Made by a program: the position numbers and the translations under genes | The notes under the pieces: model-generated | What the model was told of the DNA's origin: nothing | Databases searched by the model: none | The model's input: the letters and a program-made list of their open reading frames with translations, nothing else | Shown here: positions 1 through 11,979 of the stretch, in pieces | How the letters are laid out: each line of letters starts with the position of its first letter | How positions within the stretch are numbered: the first letter of the stretch is position 1 | Assembly (NCBI GenBank): GCA_032173965.1 | Contig: CM063288.1 | Coordinates: 10,954,501 to 11,018,500 of the forward strand | DNA length: 64,000 nucleotides | DNA from: Sitta carolinensis | Lineage: Eukaryota; Chordata; Aves; Passeriformes; Sittidae | Direction: 5' to 3'

Positions 1-603
1 CAACAGCAAGCTGAAGGGAAACAGCTTGGACAACAGGAGGATGGCACCCAAACAAATGACTATACAGAGAGTGGCTGGGAAGTCCTAAGGGAAATATTTG
101 ACTTTTCCCAGAAGGAAACTACAGGGTTATGAGCTCAGGGTCGTAGCCTGATGGGGCTGTGGATGTGAGAGGCATGGCTATGAGTCGGCCATTCACAGCG
201 AACGGAGGTATTACTGAGGAAAACCAGCCAGAAAGCGTCATGGCCAGAAGCCCTCACAGTTCTGCCTGCCAAGAGGGCTGTCAGCTCCATCAGGAGATGG
301 GAAAAGATCATCCCCCATGGCTGTCACACAGGCAAGTGCAGCTCAGGAGCCCTTGTCACAACTGGCTGTTACCAACAAGGGCCCAGCGTTCAAGAGTAAG
401 GAGCAAAAGCTGCATCAGGGGACTCAGAACTGGCAAGTAAAGTGCACATCATCATGGACTGCCAGACTTCTCTGCAATAAATGTAAAACTACTTAGCTGC
501 TGGTGATGCAAGCCTTGATGCTTGACAGAGGTGATTTTCATACTTGATTTAGAGCTATCTAAATGTGCTACTGCCAAGTAGATAGGTGCAAGGGAGGAGA
601 TAT

Positions 604-775
604 CGTAGAATCATAGAAAGACTTGGGTTGGTAGGGACCTTAAAGATCATCTAGTTCCAGCCTTCCCACCATGGACAAATATGACACCCACTAGATCAGG
701 TTTCTCAGGGCCCACTAAACCTGGTTTGGAACTTCCAGGGATGGAGCATCAATGTGTTTATCTGGAGAGCAGGGA
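604..775 (-). mobile_element. CR1 LINE 3'-end fragment
   Basis: Read on the minus strand this matches the 3' end of avian CR1 retrotransposons: the terminal short repeat (seen on + as tagaatcatagaa) followed by the conserved block about acctaaagatcatctag and, further in, the cttccagggatggagcatc motif. CR1 elements are the dominant LINEs of bird genomes and usually survive as 5'-truncated 3' ends a few hundred bases long, as here. No reverse transcriptase coding sequence remains. The far boundary near 775 is approximate because similarity fades. Confidence 0.85.
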
Positions 776-3700
776 AGGTGCTACATGAATTTTCAGGGGT
801 TGTTTTAGGGGAAGCACACCAACCTGGAAAATCCTTTTCTGACTGTTATGCTTCTTGATGTATAAGCATTAAAAAAAGGTCTGGATCATGCAGGCTTAGG
901 AGCTGAAGGCTAAGTAGAGTGACTGATGTCCCAAAGAGTTCCTTCAAGTTGTAGCTTGCAGAAATATGGCAAATTGTAAATATATTCTAGGACCCTTGAC
1001 TAGCAGGTTTGGCACCCTAAGTTTATTGAAGGTCTCTGGTGTATGATAGATTAGTCTGTCAGGCATCAGGTTACATGCAGATTTGTGGCTGAACATAGGT
1101 TCTTTCCTGCCTGTTTGGCAGAAAGCTCCAGAGCACTGCAGTAAAACGCTCAAAACCTGTGCTTGTCAGAAAATATCACTCATACCCTTGGGCACCTTCA
1201 ATCCTGTCCACATCTGGATTGCCACTAAACCTTTAAGTCTCCATAGATAATGTTGTCTAGGCAAAAAGCATTTTGCAAAACAGGAAATTCAGTGGCAGCA
1301 GTTGGGTCAGAGTAGTTCCACAGATCCACAGAGTATAAAATCTGTCAGCAATACTTTCTGTTGCTAAATGATCAGGGCCCCTTATCAACATTTATTCTCA
1401 CAGAGTTTCAGTAAGGCAAGAAAGCACTAATAATTTCACACTATAGATGGGAATCCAAGGGCAAGAGGGATTAAGAGCCACCCTGCCTTGTGAAAAGGCT
1501 GTGAGGTTGAGGCACATGAATATATATATAGCATATCTAAAAAGTAGTACAGTACTGCAGTGAGACTGCACTTTCTGCTGATACCAGTCAAGGACTGCAC
1601 AACCTCAGTCTGCTCATCTCTGGGCTCAGAAAATCCATGGCAGAGGTGTAATTTGGACCCTTTACTCTTGTATTTCCACTTGGTATTTTAATCACTTCCT
1701 CTCAGTGTTGCTTCTCCAAAGAAGATGCAAAATGTTCATGAAAGCCTGTGAGACCCATGCGCTTACATTGGGAAAGTGGGGCTTCAGCATGGCCAAAAAA
1801 GTCAAGTCTCATGTAGCATGGGGAGACTAACATGCAAACAAGTTTGCATTTGGCACAACCACATGGGCAGTGCCAGCTGACAGTTCTATAGTCCAAAGGC
1901 TTGCCTTGAAACAGCCAAGAATGGTGTGCCATTTGTCCCTGTTAGCATCTGACTACAGGATTTTTCTCAATACTTTTCTGAAAAAAATGGACTGAACCAT
2001 TTCTCGTGGCTTTGTGCTATTTTTGCACAGTCTTATGCCAGCTCTACCCCCTGCTAAGTCACTTTGGGCTGAGAAATTACCTTGGCAGTTGAGGTATTAA
2101 TGAGGACGTGAGCAAGCAAAGTGCATGATAATGATTTTGATTATATCCAGATCATAGGTGGGCAGCTGAAAGCACTAGTGCATAAAAATGGAGAGAAACA
2201 AATGCCTTCTTTTTTTACTGTGATTTTTTCCTATCAGACAAAAGAATGCTCTAATTAAAGTTGCATCCTTGTATCATAGACTGGAGAGGGGCAGATAACA
2301 TGGTGATCTGAGGGAAAAAAACCCCAAATCAGTCTCTGAAATTAACAAAAACTTTAAAAGGACCACTTTTTTTTTTAAAAAAAAAAACATTGCTTGACCT
2401 GTGACGTAAAGAATGTGGTGAAGGTGAGAAAGCTGTGATTAGACACTGCAGCTAGTTAAATCCACAGCTGGGGTGCACAGTTTCTTTACAAAGGGAACAA
2501 AGGTGTGATTTAAAGTGCAGGTTTTAACCTCTCTGGTTGAGCCTAGGATAGTTCAAAGGAAGATTTTCTTCTCTGATACTCTGCCAGGTGAGGTCAGCTT
2601 AGCCCTTGTGTAAAGTGTAGAGGGTGAAGCCTCACAGGGGTGTCTGTTTTTACCTATTGGGTTTGCTTTCCTCTGCTGGTCTGCAACCAGTGTGAATTTG
2701 GCATACCCTAAATCTACGCTGTCGCTGACTTATACCCCTTGGGGAGGAGGGGAAAAGGTGTGGAAATGATGAAGGACGGTTTTTGTAATTATGGGATTCT
2801 GGGAGGTTTAGAGCCTATCCTAAATTTAGTTCAGAGTGTAATTTTTTTTTTTTTCTTAGTTAAAACTTGTGCATTTTTTCAAGCAAAGAACATAAATTTT
2901 AGTTAACTCAGAGTAAATAAATCAAATAAAACGCTACATTGTCAGATTGTTGGAAGGGATCAATGTGCAGAAGAAGCTGCAGCTGTAGGAGGGTAAAGGG
3001 GCAGTTTTGCACGTTAATGTTGTGTATGGAGAAGAGGGTGAGGCAGTGGCAGTCTCTGGTCTGTCATCTTTGTCAGCAGGGAGAACAGCTGGTCCTTCAA
3101 ATTGCCTGCAAGGCAGCATCATCCACCTCTCTGCAAGTGACCTCAGCATTGTTGTGGGGCTGAGCACTTTCACAGCCAGTGCCTGCACAGCCAGTGCTGT
3201 GTGAAAAGCAATCTTCGTGCAGCACAGACTGATAGGAAGCATCTTTACACAGCAAATTGCAGGCCTCACTAGAAAAATATCTCATATTACAGATAAAGTC
3301 AAAATTGGTGATACCCTATCACGAAAGCAGCCACCCATGAGAGGCTCGCTTGCTTTAGTAACACACTGAGAATAATTAAGTTTGAAGATTATATTTCTGA
3401 GAGTGGGATGGGTGCAAACACAAGGTCAGGATACTTTGGCAAAAGCCTTGGAGACTTGGACAAAAAGTGTTTTACAGCATCAAAGGATGGGGCTGCAGAG
3501 CAATTTTCCTCTGCATTACTGAGAATACTTTCTCTTGCTCTGGTTAAGGTAGTGATATGTCAGTTTTATATGGCACGGCTCACCACAGTGGTTTGCATAT
3601 CATTTTATATCCAGATGTTTAGGTGCTAAGCCTACTGTTCTGTGCCACTGCAAAGGTATAAAAACCCTGCGAAGAGAAGGGATTGTTGGACAATAACTTA

Positions 3701-5309
3701 ATCTCACCAGCCAAGCCTATCAGTATTTACATACAAGTCATGTTGAATACATCCAGAGAACTGAGGATGTTTATCAGCCTAAGTAGGCAGGTGGGGAGGC
3801 TGCCAGGGAAGATTTGAACAATAATCAGTGCATCAGAAGAAGAGGAATTTTATGTTGTGACTTACTGAAAGTGATGGGCAAATAGGAGAGCAAAGGTCTC
3901 TGTGTGTCTTGAGGCCGTATCAAGGTGCTGTAAATGTTCTGTGACTGCAGCTTGATGAGAGAGGAAGAGAGGAACTGTCAGCCACATGTCAAAAAAGACT
4001 TGAGGTGGCATGTGGGATAATATGTGATTGTCTGAGAGATGGAGTCACCCTTCCAGGAAAATAAGAACAAACCTACACATGAGTTTTGAAAATTTGGCTC
4101 AGTTTTCATCTCTGAGGTTTTAAAGAACCTCATCTAGTAAAAAAGAGGGAAGAAAATAAAACAAAACAAGAAAAGAAATTGACTCTCATTTGATAAATAT
4201 ATTCAAACAATATTACAAAAGACAAAATCCCAGTCCCCATTCTTTGATGTGTCTCAGCAGCATAGTAAATACTGTAACACGCCCCCAAGGATTTGGAATC
4301 ACTCTGCAGGGAGGCTTTGACTCTCCTTCCTTGGGGAAAGAGAAGGGCTAGAGACATCAGAGGTAGCTTGCTGTCCCTTTGCAAACTGATGGAAGAGGGG
4401 ACAAGGCTGTCAATCCAAAGGCAAATCCCCTTTCTGATTTTCCCTTCCCCAGCGGCATCCATCCATCTAGATTTCTGCATGTTGGCGTAGCCCAAGTGTG
4501 CCTCAGCTTTGCTGTTGTCCTGCCTGCTCTGCAGCTGTGTCTGCCTCTTTTGACTCTTCCTGGAGTTGGCCCTGAATATACAGCATTTGGAGGAGCATGG
4601 CTGTGCCATGTGCCCTGCACCATTAAAGCTGATGCTAGTTATCCACTGAATGCTATATTTCATCAAGGAATTTCATGTCAGTTTAATTCATGCAAGGAAT
4701 TTTATCCCTGTTTCCACAGAGAAGTACTAACTGGGCTTCAGTGCAACACAGAAACAGTAGCTGAGCCCCTGGCTTAATTTGGAAGCTGTTTAATACGAAT
4801 GATATGCTGCCTGCATAAAGATCCTCTTCTAAGAGGTTGGTTCTCTAGCTCTGCCTGAATTTGTAGCTGAGGAAAGTTGCATTGGGAAGAGCAATTCTTC
4901 ATACAGCAACTGCATCATACTACTGTCTGCCATTTAGTATGGTTCTCTGTTGCACATCTATTGATTTTTGAGGAAGAAGGATCTATTGGACAAATTTTTC
5001 TTCAATAGAAACAAAATTACTGTTGAATAAGGATCCAGCTTATAGGGTAGCTGCTGGTCCTCCACCTTTTCTCCAGCAAGTGTTTGCCAGGCACTTCAAA
5101 TGAACCAGTGGAGTAACATTTGCAAAAGGATTGTCACATCACACTCTGGACCAGGCATGTAATTAACTCCTTCTGAAAGCAAAGGCCAGAATCATCCTTC
5201 AGGAGCTGGGTTTCTTAGTATGGTTGGCTAGTTCTGAAATGTGGATAACCATCTGAAAAGTTCAGCCACAGCTGGACCTGCATAGAGGCACTGTGCGTTA
5301 ATCTAGCAT

Positions 5310-5515
5310 GAGATTTGGTAGCCAGGAACCCTGGGGTCTGATCTTGATTCCATCACTGGCTTGCTGTGTGCTTTGAAGAAGGTCATTTAACCTTTCTCTG
5401 TCTCAATTTCTCCTTTACTATAAGGGGGGAATGATACTAACCAGCTTCTAGGGAGTCGTGAAGCATGACTAAGCTGTGTTTGTCTTGTAGTGTGGAAGTA
5501 CAAAGTATATCTAAG
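5310..5515 (+). repeat. MIR-like tRNA-derived SINE (ancient)
   Basis: The order of motifs follows the MIR/CORE-SINE consensus: tctgatcttgattcc, a gctgtgtg block, ggtcatttaacctttctctg, tctcaatttctcc, then a purine-rich block ending ggggggaatgatactaacc and a decayed tail. MIR-type elements predate the split of mammals and sauropsids; bird copies are usually heavily decayed, so the clarity of this one is a little unusual. Assignment is by eye and the boundaries are approximate. Confidence 0.7.
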
Positions 5516-6054
5516 GCCTCCAGGAGCAAAGATAGGAAGAGCTGACAGGAGTTGCTGGCTCCTAGCCCAAGGCTCAGCCCCAGCACGTGGCTTCCAGGAG
5601 TGCCAGAAGGGAGCATTAGTTGTCATATGCATAATTCTGTCTTGTTTCATATGACCCAAAGGACCCCCATTCTGTTAATTATTTTTCTTATTATCTACTC
5701 TGTGACAGCTGTGAGACCCTCTTGCAGACCTGGACCCTGACTGCAGCACAATCCCACCCTGAGGAGGGGAAGTGAGAGGGAAATGCAGATCTCTTCTTCC
5801 TGGTACCCAGTGATAAAACTCATTGGAATGGTTCAAAAGCGTGACACAAAAGGTTCTGATTGGACATTAGGAAGTATTTTATCTGCTGAAATAGTCTATT
5901 TTATTTTATTTACTCAAGGAACCTCTTCCCAGAGCACTGTGAGCCTATCTGAGGCTCCAGTATGTCACTGAGGTTGTTCTGCGTGACTGGAGCAGCACAA
6001 TATTAGTCCCCAAAAGGGCCGGTAACTCTTCACTCAGTTCTCTTCAACTTTCCC

Positions 6055-6611
6055 TGTCCTGGTTTTGGTTGGAAGAGAGTTAATTTTCCTTTTCATAGCT
6101 GGCACAGGGCTGTGATTTGGATTCAGGATAAGAATAATGTTGATAAGACACTGATGTTTTAGTTTTTGCTAAGCAGTCTTTATGCTAAGTCAAGGACTTC
6201 ACAGTTTCCTGTGCTCTGCCAGGGAGCAGATGCACAAGAAGACAGAAGGGTGGCCAGGATAGATGGCCTGAACTAGCCAGAAGGATATCCCATGCTCTGG
6301 AACGTCATTCTTGAGTACAATTACTGGGGGCAGTTAGCCAGGAGAGGCCAATTCCTGCTGGAGGATGGGCTGGGCATCAGGCAGGGGGGAATAAGCAATT
6401 TTATTGTGCAGCACCTGGGTTTTATTCCTCTTTCTCATTATTATTATTGTAAGAACAACAACAATTGACTTGTTTCGATTATTAAATAGTTCTTATCTTA
6501 GTCTGTAGGTTTTACCTTTTCCCAATTCTCCTCCCAATCCCACTGAGGAGGGTGGGAGTGAGCAAGTGGTTGCATGGTACTTAAACTGCTGGCTGGGGTT
6601 AAAACACAACA
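6055..6611 (+). mobile_element. Solo LTR of an avian ERVL-type endogenous retrovirus
   Basis: The element starts TGTCCTGGTTTTGG and ends in ACA, with interior motifs typical of a well-known avian ERVL LTR family: gagttaattttc, aagaataatgttgataa, acactgatgttttag, ctaagtcaaggactt, a run of att trinucleotides, an ATTAAA poly(A) signal at 6481-6486 and a cccactgaggagggtggga block near the end. Flanks are ttccc (6050-6054) and ttctc (6612-6616), a plausible 5-bp target duplication with one mismatch. No internal retroviral genes adjoin it, so it is a solo LTR left by recombination. It lies in the same orientation as SEMA5B. Confidence 0.9.
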
Positions 6612-7859
6612 TTCTCTCAACATGTATTTTTTATGCATGATCAAACATTATTATCAGCTTCTTTTGGCTTTGTTTCTGCTTGCAGAGTAATTGCCTAGGA
6701 AGAGAGGGAGCTTAAGACAGTCTGCCCTGTAAGGAGGGAGGGGGGAGCTTCTCACACCTACTGTAAGGTGCAGGGAAGTAGCAACAAATGAGGAGGTGTA
6801 GCATGTAGTGATAGAGACCAGCTGAGTTAAGGCAGTATATTGTTAGTTTCTGTGTGCATGTCCAAGTCCTGAGAGGTTGTGGTGGTGGTCAGCATGTGGG
6901 CTCTCATGGCTCCAAATCTGATAGCAGGGGTTATTCAGAAATATAGAGAGGTTGTCTTACCTACTTGGTGCGTGAGGAGTTAGGAAATGTGAACAAGCCT
7001 CACTCATTTAAATAGCAAAAAAATCTGAAGCTAAGATAGCCTTTTATTTATACATGATCAGTCCATCAACTGCAGGGATGTTCTTCCTGATCTACCACAG
7101 CAGAACTGAAAAGCTGCTCTCTTAATTAGGAGGAAGCACCTTTTAATCAGCCAGAACAGTGCTGACAGATGTGGTGCCTGAAAAGAGGCACTGAGAAGGA
7201 GGCCTGGATGAGTGACTGAAGCATGTTGCAATGCTTATGGTTTCAGAGGTCCTAAGATGAAGGGTCTCTGTTATTGCTCAGGCACTCCTGTTACATGGCT
7301 TCCCAATGGAAAGGCTGAAATTTGTCTTGTATCTCTATTGCTCAGTAGCATCATGGCCAAAGTGCTCTGCCTTCAGAGTAACTTGTTTCAAGGCCAGGCA
7401 ACGTGTGAACAAGTGCATGGGCACCATGTTACAAAGCTCACCCAATGTGTTCTTTGCTTCATGAAATAAATACTTAATAAGCAGATTTGACTTGGAAATG
7501 TCAGGCAAGCAGATTTAAGTGGGTATATTCTTCCACACCCTCTCCTGAATCACATCTCAGCTGCTCTCTTGCTGCTCTGGTATGTGTTTTGTGGTACCAG
7601 GCACAGTGAGCACTTAATCATTTTACAAGCAGCCAAATATAAATTATGAAGCCAATTAACAAATACTTTCATTGAAAGGATTTCTGCTGCAGCATGACTC
7701 CGTTCATATGCCCACAGGAGAGAGTTCCCAGTTAAGAAAGTAATGCAACATCTACTCATGAGTGTAAATGACGCTTCAGTACAGGTTTACATGATATGCC
7801 CCAACTTTGCATGTGAGTTATTTTCATAACTAGGGTATAAACTAATGGTCCAGGAGATC

Positions 7860-8010
7860 ATCTCCTGGTTGTGCTGCAAATATGTTCTGTGATGTTGGCT
7901 AAATTGCTCAATCTGTGCTTTAGATTTAAATGAGAATTATGTATCTTTTTCTCTCTTCTGTATATATTCAGATGGCAAATTCTTTAAGCCTAGGGTTTAT
8001 AGAGCAGGAC
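7860..8010 (+). repeat. Possible decayed MIR-like SINE
   Basis: A weak resemblance to the MIR core: a tgtgatgttggctaaattgctcaa block where MIR has its gtgaccttgggcaagtcactt block, then a ctgtgctttag block, and further on a segment resembling the MIR 3' part (aaattctttaagcc). Similarity is patchy and the call rests on motif order only. Confidence 0.3.
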
Positions 8011-9815
8011 AGACTTTACAGCAGCTAACTTCATATATCTGAGCTGGGGAATAATAATCCACTGCAATCAGAGGTGATGGAGAGAGGATCTGCCCTCAGG
8101 TTGTTTTAACAGGCATTGGCTGGGACTCAGTCTCCAGAGGGACCATCATCAACCCACTCTGTGTCTTAATGCAACAAAACCACAGTCTTACCTGAGACTT
8201 CAGGGCATTACTGTTTAACATGGGCATTTTCAGAAAGGCACTGATGTTTATGAAAAATAAGGTTAGTTGTAATAATAATTAGTAGTTTGAGGCATAATGT
8301 TATTTGTCCCAGAGTACTCAGAGGAGTGTAGTCACTTGCTCTGGAGATGGCTGAAATGCAGCCAAATCTGAGATAAAACAAAGCTTGGGTTTAATACTGT
8401 GAAGTTGTGTGACGTTTTAGGACAGCAATTAAGAAGGTTGTCCTATCCCTCCAAATTTGTGCACCAGCTTTTCATACAGAAGAGGAGGATATTAAAAGAT
8501 CCTGGCTGCACCAGGCAATTGCTCTTCTGGCCTAGTCTGGTGGATTTAATTTAGGAGAGAAAGGAATTAACCAACATTGACTTACAAGAGAAGATGGGAG
8601 GGAAAGGAAAGGACTGAAAAAAAGACAGAAAAAAAGACCAAGAAGGTACCTCATGCATTCATGTGGAGATCTCAATGTTCTTATATACTTCTTAATCATA
8701 CTCCTTCAGCTGCTCTAAATTATATTTCAGCAAGGTATTAAATAAACATAATTTCAAACACAAGTAGAAAAAAAGGACAAAAATGGGGCAATTCTGGCTA
8801 CAATAAACCATGCCTGTCATTCAGAGACCTTGCTCATTCTTGGACTGAAGTTGCAGTTAAAATACAGTTCATAAAAATGGCGCTGTCTGATTCAGCAGAT
8901 GTTTCCCTTTAGCATTTTACTCCTGGTAGAGTTTTACAGAACAAGTATGGTTAAAAGAGCATGTTATTAATTAAGGATTAGTCAGTTCTAGCTGGGCAGG
9001 TCAACTGGAGTCCAGAGGTGTCTCTGATAGTCTGGTTTGCCTACAGGTGTTTATATTGCTGCTGGTAAGATGTGAGAAGGATCAAACAAACTAAAAGAAA
9101 CTGCCACTGCCTGTACAGACGCCAGGTGAGGCAAGCTGATAAAGAACATAAGGAAACCCTCTTTTCTGTAAGAAAGCCCCAAGGTCAGACTTAGAGAGCT
9201 AAGGTTAGTATAAAGCTTTTGGAAGATCGTTGTGCTATTCACATTAGCACTATGTTCCTGCCTGGTTTAAGTCTCAGCCACCCAAGTGGCTTTGTCCAGG
9301 TGCTACACAGCAGTCACTGAGAAAACAGGCTGGCTTTATTGAAATGGACACTATCCCTGTCTGCATCCGTTTTGGCTGAGTGCAATGAAAATTGTGTCCT
9401 TTGGATATGTCTCTTTCATTAAAGACATTTTGGTTGAATTTGCTCTGCAGTGCTATCAGGGAAAAAAAACCACCCTAATATTAAAACTTATTACCTAGTC
9501 AAACTGTCCGGCTTTTTGCAAGCCTAGAACAAGGAGCTGAAATCTGCATTATAAGACTTCCAAAATCAATGCATTTAAATAGCATGCTTAACAACAGGAG
9601 AGAAACTTCAAGTCTCTAGTTATGAGAACTTTTTTTCCTGAGGGTATTGTAAGATTGGAGGCCTTCCCCAGCAGAAGGCTTATTCCATGATATCTCATGT
9701 CCTGGAGTTGCATTAATATTTTGGTGTGAGTAGCTATGTGGTGTTCTAAGAGAGTGGTCAGATCTGTCACTGCATGAGAATTTAGCTCCATTTTGAAATT
9801 TTAGCTGTGTGTAGC

Positions 9816-10152
9816 TGTCGCTGTGGGCGATGAACAAATGACACTAGACTTCGTTTACAGAAACTTCATCTGACTCCTCTTTATTGAAACAATTGCCCTC
9901 CTTATAGACTTTCTAGAACAGGCCACTCTCATTGGTTAGAAGAGTGACAGAACTCTTCATCCCATTGGCCCAAAACAAAAGGACAGAGAGAAGTCCATCC
10001 CACAGAGAGGAATTCAAAACATCACTCTTGTTACAGTAACACTTGCAATGTTTATATCAAGTCTGTGAGAACCAGGTCCTCCTGAACCAAAACATCATGA
10101 AGAAACTGAGTCTAGAAACTCAGAAACCTCAAGCCTAGAAAACCAGACTACA
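9816..10152 (-). mobile_element. Solo LTR of an ERVK-type endogenous retrovirus, minus strand
   Basis: A 337-bp block starting TG and ending CA is flanked by a perfect 6-bp direct repeat, tgtagc at 9810-9815 and 10153-10158. A 6-bp target duplication is characteristic of ERVK/alpharetrovirus-like elements in birds. On the minus strand an AATAAA poly(A) signal (plus-strand tttatt at 9880-9885) sits about 65 bp from the 3' end, a normal position for an R-U5 region. No internal genes are attached, so it is a solo LTR in antisense to SEMA5B. Confidence 0.85.
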
Positions 10153-11933
10153 TGTAGCTTAGTGCTTCTGGTCTGCTGCATGCACCTTTAAGTCTGATGC
10201 TGCTGCTATAGTTAACAATTTTTTGGAGGGAAAGGAGGCAGGCCTTTGAGGCAGAATAGGTTTCAAACTGTACAAAAGAACTGCTGGATCTTCAGTGACA
10301 GGACTAGGAGATAGGATGGAGATTTCCTCTGAGTGTGTGTCTATATACTTCTCTGTGTAGTTTTAGGAGGTATAATAATCACTGATATATTTTCTTCAGA
10401 TATTGTTACTGGGTCTCATTCTTCTCTGGATAACCAGTCCCAGTACAGAATACAGTGGTGCATGTCAAGAGCAAGTCAGAGCTATATTAGCTGAAGATCT
10501 GGTATCAGGAGTTTAACTTCCCAAATTCCCCATCATCCTTGTTCCCATCCTTTTTTATTAACAGTCAGCAGTGTTTGAGAGCTTTTGATGTATTTATAGA
10601 ACTGGGACAAAGTACACAGTACACAGTACTCTATTCTTATGACTTAAATGAACACAAGTGATACATAACAGAAGAAGGAAAAATTGCTCAAACCTTGTCG
10701 TGGTCATTGTGACCCAATATGAATCTCTCACATGTCGAAGTTTGAATTACTTTCTTTGCCTGGGCAGAGTGTGCTGCTGTACTGACCCTGAAGAAGGCTC
10801 TTCAGCAGAGTCCTTAGGACCTTTTCTTCACTATAGGATCTTTCCTCTGAGATGACTGACCTAGGACTGGAACCTGTATTTTCACTAGGTGGGGCAATGT
10901 CTGTATACTGGCATTTCTAGAGCAGATGAACCTATATCATCAAAGCTGCACTTTCTACCATTTAAACAGAGCCACTTCCAGAAAAATAGTCCAATTCACT
11001 TTGTATGCTATAAATGTGTATTCTCTGGGAGACTGTGGTGTCAGTGATGTTGGAAAAAGGACCACATCTCTTTAGATATTCTGACAGATGGGATGCAAAA
11101 AAATGAAGTTAGATGTGGCCAAAAGCCTTAATCCACACAATCCAGTCCATATGGCTTAATATGTCAGCTGATACCTGGTATCTGCATTATCTTAGCAAGC
11201 AAAAATGTGAGACAAATCCTCTTAACTAAGCCTTATCAATAGATGTTCATGCAAATATGTGTTGCCTCCTATTTGTGATGGGATATGAACATTCAGAAGG
11301 GTGACAGGAGTTCAGCTGATACGCGGTATCTCATGCTACAGTGACTTCTGTCAGGAATTCCCTTGCTTTGCCTGTGAAGAGACGATGACAGGAGGATTGG
11401 GAATATCTGCAGTCACTGCCTTGATTTCCCTACTGATTTTCTGTGCAGAGAGATTCCACTGAGAAGTATCTGCTCTCTTCTTTTCCACGAAGTCCTGAAT
11501 GGGAATTCCCACAAGGACAGGCTTGGGGGAGCATACTAGGAAGTCAGCTCTGCTCCAGCTGGCTTCTGTCCAATCCCAGTTTTCTCAGAATTCAGTGAAA
11601 AACATGACTGCAGCCCATACGGACTTCAACTAAAGCCTGCTGAGAGTTTGCAAATGGCCCTTTGTGGCTGGGATTTGATTGTGGTTCTTCATTATGGATT
11701 CTGGAATATTTAATACTAGGACCTTCTCAGAACTTTGTTACCAGGTTCACTAAAACATTGATGAATAAGTCAGTGAACAGGCATATAACTGCTTTTGTAT
11801 TCTGTGGAGAGGAACCCAGGAAAACCTTTTGTTTGTAGACATGAATGACCAAAAACTATTACTTGCTTTAATAACTTTTCCCTTCCTTCCTTGGTAGCCT
11901 AATAGTTTGTAATTTTTCTGCTTGTTCATGCAG

Positions 11934-11979
11934 GAACTACCTCTTCAGACTTAGTCTACACAACGTTTCTCTTATTCAG
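11934..11979 (+). CDS. SEMA5B: SEMA5B exon 1 of window (46-nt mini-exon, early Sema domain)
   Basis: Acceptor ...catgCAG precedes the exon and donor GTATGT follows it. The first base completes an arginine codon; the rest reads NYLFRLSLHNVSLIQ and ends in phase 0. The NYLFRL motif is a conserved early beta-strand segment of the class 5 semaphorin Sema domain (human SEMA5B, from memory, has NYLFRLSLANVSLLQ). NVS is a potential N-glycosylation site. Semaphorin 5B is a single-pass membrane guidance protein whose Sema domain is a seven-bladed propeller that engages plexins. The exon is too short for gene finders working without homology but fits in both sequence and phase. Confidence 0.93.

Larger units (their letters stand above)
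1..11933 (+). other. SEMA5B: SEMA5B upstream intron (partial, 5' end outside window)
   Basis: Non-coding sequence before the first recognisable SEMA5B exon. The incoming exon at 11934 begins with the last base of a split arginine codon, so a previous coding exon ending in the conserved semaphorin stretch before NYLFRL must exist upstream. I looked for that stretch here on the + strand and did not find it, so it probably lies before base 1. The interval holds a CR1 LINE end, a MIR-like SINE, an ERVL-type and an ERVK-type solo LTR (annotated separately). Open frames here are short, overlap on both strands and resemble no protein I recognise; I treat them as chance. Confidence 0.7.

Noticed and set aside
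64..140. Stretch reading DFSQ near the window start, reminiscent of the early SEMA5B exon
   Set aside because: Residues after DFSQ do not match the family (it runs KETTGL to a stop) and there is no donor at the right place, so it is a coincidence.
4130..4666. 178-codon minus-strand open frame
   Set aside because: It overlaps comparable open frames on the other strand, has no recognisable domain or splice context and looks like chance.
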